Part shown: positions 57,715 through 64,000 of the stretch, piece after piece | How the letters are laid out: each line of letters opens with the position of its first letter | Position numbering within the stretch: the stretch's first letter is position 1 | Origin: Coffea arabica | Taxonomy: Eukaryota; Streptophyta; Magnoliopsida; Gentianales; Rubiaceae | DNA: 64,000 bases | Direction: 5' to 3' | NCBI RefSeq assembly: GCF_036785885.1 | Contig: NC_092324.1 | Span: forward strand, 28,261,001-28,325,000 | The notes under the pieces: model-generated | The model's database searches: none | Told to the model about the DNA's origin: nothing | The model's input: the letters and a program-made list of their open reading frames with translations, nothing else | Translations under genes and position numbers: made by a program

Positions 57715-58622
57715 GTTCACAGCTAGTCTATACGCACATGCATAAACCTCATACTTAGCTAAAATTGAACTATACTCATATACCAGTAGCAACATTTAAA
57801 GAGGATGAAGTCACTTACACAAATAACATTATCACTATGCAAGTAAACACAAAGTAGAGTTCATTACATCATAACACAAATTATGGTCAAGTAAAGTTCA
57901 TGCCAAGTCAAAGTCAATAACAAAAATAAACAAATGATTATCACCAGTACATTCATCTCTAAGGCGCAAACTCTTAGGTTCTACTCCCATCGTCTCACTA
58001 TGGAAGATCACAAATAGGGATCCACTAGATTAATTGAAACTAGATGATTCTCGTTCCCTAACATGCTCGATTTCAATCCCAACACAAGGATCTTTTGAGT
58101 TACAATATTTTCCAACTTCCACTCTTAATTATTGTACCATCTTAACCAAACAATTATTGGTTTCCTGTAACCATTCACATGAAATATCGATTCATTCTTA
58201 TTCCCCACAAATGGAGACATAAAGTCCCTATGATTGCCATCAACTCTCAAATACTCGGGTACAAGAATCCAAAATAGGATAATTCACAACTCGAGCCGGC
58301 CGGTCCCAAGAGTAAATCACCACATTCGAGATTCCTACCCAACATACATATTAAATTCCCTCCAATTATCAAGATAAAGGTTTTACAACCTACAATATTC
58401 ATGATTCACAGCTTACATTTCTAGAAGGGCACTTAAGCCTTTACTCAATCACAAAGTAAGGACCATAACACCACTTGGCCCTATCTTGCTCCTTTGTAGA
58501 GACCACGCGAAGTGGCACTAAATTTCATCGCTACAAGCAATCATTTAACTTTCAGACTAGTCCCACAGTCCGGCATCCTAAACATTTAAGCCTAGGATAC
58601 ACTACAAAGATCTGAAACCTAA
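57715..58622 (-). other. TR-GAG2 leader between PBS and gag
   Basis: About 900 bp without a convincing ORF on the minus strand; the accessory ORF of the chromovirus is not recognisable here. A short plus-strand ORF at 58034-58222 is antisense and not called. Confidence 0.5.
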
Positions 58623-58634
58623 GCTCTGATACCA
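58623..58634 (-). promoter_or_regulatory. Primer-binding site of TR-GAG2, initiator-Met tRNA
   Basis: Minus strand reads TGGTATCAGAGC, two bases from the LTR end, identical to the PBS of the array family. Confidence 0.95.
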
Positions 58635-58636
58635 AC

Positions 58637-61600
58637 TGTGACGCCCCCACTTCTCCCTAAGGCGAACCAAAGGGTATCCGCGGGACGCCTGCCCAGCTCT
58701 CGCCAGGACTCACTACAATCCATCATTCAAGAGCTCGAAATACTTTAAGTAACTTCAATACATAATTAAAGTACTTCAAATATCTCACACTTACAATTAT
58801 GTAGCTTTCAAGCTTAAATACAACTCAACGGAAAAGGGGTACAATAGCCATCCGTTATAATATAACTTAAAGTTTCAAAAGAAAACAATCTAGTACTACT
58901 CACGAGCACCCTTGGTCTCGAACCCTGTAAAAGAAAACCACAACGTGGAATGAGCTACACAGCCCAGTGAGGTTCCAAGACACTCTAACAGTTCAAATAA
59001 ATCAAGTAAGTTGGGCATATCATATGCATGGTTCAAGGTTACACAATGGCATGTTATCATGAGGTGATAATTTTTGTACGGGTAATTTGAGACATTTATC
59101 ATGGTATGAGACATTGGCATGTATAGTTCACGAGTGATTGGAACTTATTACCGGTGCGAGTAATTAAACATATTACAGGTATGGAGCATTAACATGAAAC
59201 AGGTTTCATGATATGAGTACATTGAACAGGCAACAGGTATGGAGCATATCGCAGGCATGGCTCAGGATTTCATGTTGACATTTTAGCATGAAACAATTAT
59301 CATGATACAAGGTAAACATATACTGTAGGATACGGTGTTCCAGTGGAACTCTGTCGGTCATCTGTACCTTATGACTTCCAAATCCCCTCGGTTTGACTGG
59401 CCATCACCTTATCCCTCCAGTGGTAATACTCGAGTATACCGAAACGGTGTCCCAAGGTTCCAACCTACCCGACCGAGCCCAGTCCTGGCTCGAGTAGGTT
59501 AGTAACGATGAGAAGGGCCCAATTCAGCTTAGAGCTTACAACATGCACAAGTAATCAAGTAATTCGGCAAAAGGTAAAATTCATCATTTGAGTAGGTCGA
59601 GTGAGGTAAAGTACACACTCGCCTAACAATGATGGACAGCTTCATATAACATGCGATTCATGATAATCAAGTGATCAAGTAAGTTGGTGATCACGTAAGC
59701 AGATAATCAAGTAAGCAAGTAGCCGAATGGATTAGAAAACGGTAAGTAAACACGGTAAACGGTAAACGGTAAACGGTGGTAATTACGGTTAATTGGTAGA
59801 CATATGTCATTTTAATAGGCCACCATTGGCCGTTTTTCACTTTTTCCACATAAGAGTCGAGGAGATTCACTCCAACCGACTTTTACTGTCATAGCATAAT
59901 TAATCATTTAAACACATCATGTAGATATGCTCTCCAAGCATTTCATATCTAGTATTTCAAGTAATCACATAAATATGCTCTTTAAGCATTTCATATCGAA
60001 TAGTTCAAATATACATATTTCAGGTATTTCATGTCGAGTAATTCAAGTATACCTCATTCAGATATGCATGAGTGTGGTAAATACTTAACATATAGCACTT
60101 AACAGTTAATAATCATGGGTTATGCATGTCATAGACTTATTCCAATTACGTATTCCTATATGGAACACTCACCTATAGCAACAAGAGAGTAATACTCAAA
60201 CAAATGTCTAGGCGTCCACTTCGAGTTCCTCTTGAAGGTCCCCTTGAGCGCCTGGGCAAATAACCATTAACTATTATACACTATCACTTAGAACCCCTAC
60301 TTATCAAAGAAGGTTATACAATCTAAGGAGAATTCATTAATTGGGCCTTAATTATTAATAATCGAGGCTCAAGAGTAAAGTTTTAAAGTCTAAAGAGAGA
60401 GACTAATATTTTCCATGAAATGGAGTTCAAAATGTTCAATCGGTATCGAGAAAAGAAGGCAAGTTTCCAAAATCTCATTTTCTAAGAAATTGATAAATTT
60501 CAGCTTTGGGTGTCAATTTTAGAAAAATTGTATCCTGCACTATGTAGGTCCAAAATTGGAAAGCTTGATACCATTGGAAACTTCTTCAAAAGCGCTAAAA
60601 GTTCCTAGAAGATACTTTTCCATGATTCCAAACAGAAGGTATTCAAAAATTGACTCAAAGTTGCTGCTTGGGACCATTTAGACAGTTTCGGGGTTGGTTT
60701 TTGACCATCTTTGAAAATCCAGCAAAATTCATACAATATGAACTAACCTCCGAAATTTATAACTCAATTAGAGCTACAATCAAAGTTTAAAACAAAACAA
60801 ACGGTACAAGAATTGAAGTTTTGAGCGCCAAGATATAGCAGCTCAAAGTTGGCTAAAAATTCCTCCTCGATCAAGAATTTCCAGATTTAAACATGAACTT
60901 TGGGACTTTGTTTGAACATCTAAACAGACTCGAAATGGTACCAAATTTGGTATGATTATACTACCATAAAAGGGCTATTCCTCTGTCAAATTTCATAGAA
61001 AAATATGCACGGAAAGTCACTTAACGAAATCACTCAAGTTTCCAAATTTTTAAGGCAAAGCTGCCTCGTGTATGAAAATTTCCTTTTCTAAACTTTTGAC
61101 CAAGGGAAGATACCTAAAACATGTCTCGTTTATGATAATCAGGTCTAGCAAGAATTCAAAATACATTTGATAGGTGATTTACATCAAGTATTTCGAAATA
61201 ACAAGTCCCAAATCATTGTTAGTTACAAATCTGTCCAAGTGGAAAATTCTATCACTGTAGCTGTTTCAAACTTTGGCCACAACTCACTCAATTCAACTTA
61301 GAATTGGGCGTGGTTGATGGCGTTGGAAAGCTCTCTCATAAATCTGAGTTTTCTCAGAAGAAACCATTTTCAAATTCCATTCACAAACAGCTCTTTTTTG
61401 AGCATGAAGATACAAGTCCTGTCCTGTCTCCTGGAGAGAAACGAAACAGGACAGTGATTTTCAATCGAATGGTGTGGCTCCCTCAAGTGGAACCAGAACG
61501 TGAAATTGTTACCAATGGAAAGCTGGGAATGTCTAGTTTCCAATGCCACAAACGGCACTTGATTTCGACATCGGAGCAAAGAGTTATAGCCGATACAAAA

Positions 61601-62869
61601 TGACTGCCTGGGCAATACGGGATTCATTTTCCAGTTTTGCTAACTTTGGAAATCAACTCATTTGACCAACCAAATCATGTTATTTTTCAATGAAATTTTG
61701 TACACACTCACACTAACATGTAAAAAATATAATCAAGTCATTAGAACCTCAAAATTGTGCACAAAATGGTCGGACAAGACAGGGGTAAAACGGTCACTTT
61801 TGCTCCAAGCACCTCCTATGATTTTCTACCAACAATACAACATTAATCCACTAATTTAAGCACTAAACCACCATTAAATCCATCATCAAGCATGAGATCA
61901 GTCCTCAAGACAAAGGTGGGAGTTCATAGAGCCCACCCATTTCATTTTACACCATAAACAAGCTACCCAAATGCAAATACTACCTTATACATGTAAGATG
62001 ATCTTCATAAAGCAAGATTTAAGTGTTGGATTAACACCTACTTGATTAGAGGATGAAGGCAGAAATTTCGGCCCCTTAGATGCTCAAGAAAACCGTGGAT
62101 AGCAGCCCTCTTTCTTAGCTTGATGTAATCTCCAAGTAATTAGCTAAGAGTGGTTGAAATTTGAAGTGAAATGGAGAAGATTTGGTGAAGAAATTAGGAT
62201 GGAATTGGAGTTGTTTTTCTCCTTTGTTAGCCGGCCAGATGAGGAAGCAAGAGAGAGAGAGAGAGTGATCAGATTTTAGCTTCCAAGAGAAGGTTCATTT
62301 GTGTGGCCCATAATTGTGCAAAAGTCAACCCTACTACCGCGCGCACTCGCGCGCGTTTCGTGCTCGATTCCTCTCACGTTTGTTTCGCTAGTGCACTAAA
62401 CCTCTAATGTACTTATATTCATATAAATATCATTCACTCTTAATTATCCCAAAATAAGGGTCTAAAGTTCCTAAATTAAAATCACGCGTGTGAAAACGCG
62501 TATCTCCAATCTGAGCGCGATAACGCGAAACTTCCGAAAAATTCTTATAACGATAATACTAATAACTATCACTTGAGTATTTAAACATTAAAATACCTAA
62601 TTTAGGTCTATTATACAAATCTCCAATATTCCAAACTTATTGTACTCTCAATCAGTCAAGATTTCCAAAGACGTGTTCACTATTTTCACTAAACGAGCTT
62701 CTGGAAATTAATTTTTGAAACAAGTCATTTTAAAAATATAATGAAACTATATTTCCATGTAATTAGGTCTCAAGAGCTTAGAAAATAATATTCGGAGTAA
62801 AAGGCCAAATAAATAATTAAATAAGCGAGAAATGGGAGATTAAATAAGTAAATTTTACGAGTCCTCACA
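58637..62869 (-). mobile_element. TR-GAG2 5' LTR, 4,233 bp
   Basis: Same sequence as 52226-56442 apart from about 35 substitutions and two small indels. It carries four tandem GGTAAAC units at about 59753-59777 where the 3' LTR has two, and two more bases in a GA run near 62250. It is the promoter LTR of this element. Ends at 62869, followed by the TSD. Confidence 0.94.
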
Positions 62870-62874
62870 ACTTC
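62870..62874. repeat. Target-site duplication of TR-GAG2, right copy (ACTTC)
   Basis: Identical to 52221-52225, directly flanking the LTR terminus CCTCACA. Confidence 0.95.
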
Positions 62875-63899
62875 GAGTTCCTATCCCCATCCTGAAGCCA
62901 CTTCACCCGTGCTTTCTGCCTCCCGAAACCCTCCTCGATCGTAAGAGCGTGGCGCAAGCGCACCTGAGTATGATGTCATCCATTGGATCCAGGTCATACC
63001 TTGTCTCAACCTCTACCACCTCGCGCTCAGTGCTCCGGGCTGTCTCAAAGATATCCCCAAACGAGAGCTTAGACCATTACTTGAGAGCCTGCTTAACACC
63101 TCGCAGTTTTGTTGCCAAAACCTGCAAGGGAAACCCGCTCACCGGCTGTGACCAACATTCTCGAACCATCCCCAACAAGTCCTTGTCAGTGGTCCAAACA
63201 TTCAAAAATCGAAACCACAGATAACAACAACGGAGAGTGATCAGACGGATCCTGCCCCAAGTGTTGAACCATGACCTAGTGTTGCATCTCCAAAGCTGTC
63301 CCATTTAACAGCAATCTATCCAGGCATTTCCAAATTCGAGCTGTACCCGACTGGTTATTACACCAGGTAAACTTCGACCCCGAGAACCCCACATCAACCA
63401 CTCCCGCTAATGACACGAAATTTAAGAAATCCAAACCTTCCGAAGGTCGAACCGGCAAACCCGCCCTTTTTTCCCCTCCGTTGGTGATCACATTAAAATC
63501 TCCCACCAAAAATCACAAAGCTGAACTCGGTTTATCCCATAATAAGTCACCCCACAAAACCTCGCTTTCCTGATCCGTACACTTATCATGAATACATGAC
63601 AAATGAATGGAAGCAGGCAATAAATGAGATTGCACTTGGACAATTATATGTTGGGACGACTCCCCAATACTCTGGCAATGAAACAGAGACCGATAAAACA
63701 CCCAAACGGAACCCCATTGATTAGTTAGGCAGCAGTCCATCCCCAATTTCAATCTAATGGTAGTAAGGTTCTCCAAACCCGTCTTAGGTTCAACAACGAC
63801 TACCAATTGTAAAGAATGTAATTTAATAAGTCTCCTTAGTCTTTTTAGATTAGAAACTCGAGCCACTCCTCTTATATTCTAGAAAAGCACCTTAATCAT
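62870..63899 (-). pseudogene. LINE ORF2, 5' part: endonuclease domain
   Basis: The start is the ATG at 63899, followed by the L1 endonuclease opening (MIKVLF, then NIRGV); the seventh codon, Trp in relatives, is TAG (63881-63879). Further motifs: EPK with the catalytic Glu (about 63790), a TGA at 63515-63513, GDFNV (about 63500), another stop at 63276, then DPSDHSPL (about 63245) and a frameshift. The frame then runs to the TR-GAG2 insertion at 62870, and the other half resumes at 52225 on a conserved FFHSLV stretch. It encodes an apurinic-type endonuclease for target-primed reverse transcription but is clearly inactive. Confidence 0.88.
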
Positions 63900-64000
63900 G
63901 AGATACCGCAGAAAAGGAATTTGTTGAACCATTACCCCTAGATCTCAGGGTTCTATCAGAGGGAAAATCCGCATGAATACCACGTACCTTTACCATAGAG
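63892..64000 (-). pseudogene. C-terminal end of LINE ORF1 (cut by window edge)
   Basis: An open minus-strand frame enters from the right edge and ends with TAA at 63894-63892, overlapping the ORF2 ATG by 8 bases (ATGATTAA). Such overlap fits stop-restart translation of ORF2. Only about 35 residues are visible, with no domain; identification rests on position. Confidence 0.5.

Larger units (their letters stand above)
52226..62869 (-). mobile_element. TR-GAG2: complete gag-only LTR retrotransposon, 10,644 bp
   Basis: LTRs lie at 52226-56442 (3') and 58637-62869 (5'), the internal region at 56443-58636 (2,194 bp), with PBS at 58623-58634, PPT before 56442 and a 5-bp TSD. The only ORF of substance is gag. 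The LTRs differ by about 35 substitutions by eye count plus a 14-bp (two extra GGTAAAC units) and a 2-bp indel, i.e. under 1%, so insertion is young. It is related to but distinct from the array family. Confidence 0.95.

Overview
The window is repeat-dense plant DNA. I recognise no host gene, tRNA, rRNA or CRISPR array. Plant origin rests on Ty3/gypsy retrotransposons with primer-binding sites complementary to plant initiator-Met tRNA, a chromodomain integrase of the Tekay/Del chromovirus type, Tat/Ogre-type integrase remains, and plant L1-type LINEs (DUF4283 ORF1, RNase H at the ORF2 C-terminus). A eudicot, perhaps an asterid, is plausible but not proven.

Layout. (1) 1-27493: tandem array of an exact 5,327-bp unit on the minus strand. 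Each unit is one 3,352-bp LTR plus a 1,975-bp internal region that encodes only Gag (401 aa), i.e. a TR-GAG type non-autonomous retrotransposon. The array enters from the left edge and stops exactly at an LTR terminus at 27493. (2) 27494-28870: decayed minus-strand Tat/Ogre-type integrase. (3) about 28875-29152: fragment of a Tekay-type leader holding the tail of an accessory ORF. (4) 29153-35858: minus-strand 4.39-kb LTR, polypurine tract and 3' non-coding region of a second Tat-like element, with a roughly 930-bp minisatellite. (5) 35859-38640: truncated solo LTR related to the array family. It is fused to (6) 38641-about 39835, the 5' half of a LINE (ORF1). (7) about 39836-40427: decayed Tat-like gag. 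(8) 40428-49228: plus-strand Tekay/Del chromovirus with 3,076-bp LTR, accessory ORF, gag, pol and chromodomain, ruined by at least 14 in-frame stops and about three frameshifts. (9) about 49228 to beyond 64000: minus-strand LINE inserted in that element's 3' LTR. It is split at 52225/62870 by (10) 52226-62869, a complete second TR-GAG element with 4.2-kb LTRs, a 5-bp target-site duplication ACTTC and an intact gag.

How the parts relate. Four LTR families (array unit, solo LTR, chromovirus, second TR-GAG) share a U5 end, PBS spacing, a stem-loop, and an apparently conserved three-exon leader with two GT-AG introns inside the LTR. The gag-only elements look like Tekay derivatives that lost pol but kept gag, PBS and PPT, so they would need enzymes in trans from a chromovirus like the one at 40428. 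The LTR-borne split leader, the stem-loop in its second intron and the near-perfect tandem amplification are the most unusual signals. All splice sites, motif comparisons and mismatch counts were read by eye, without alignment software or transcript data.
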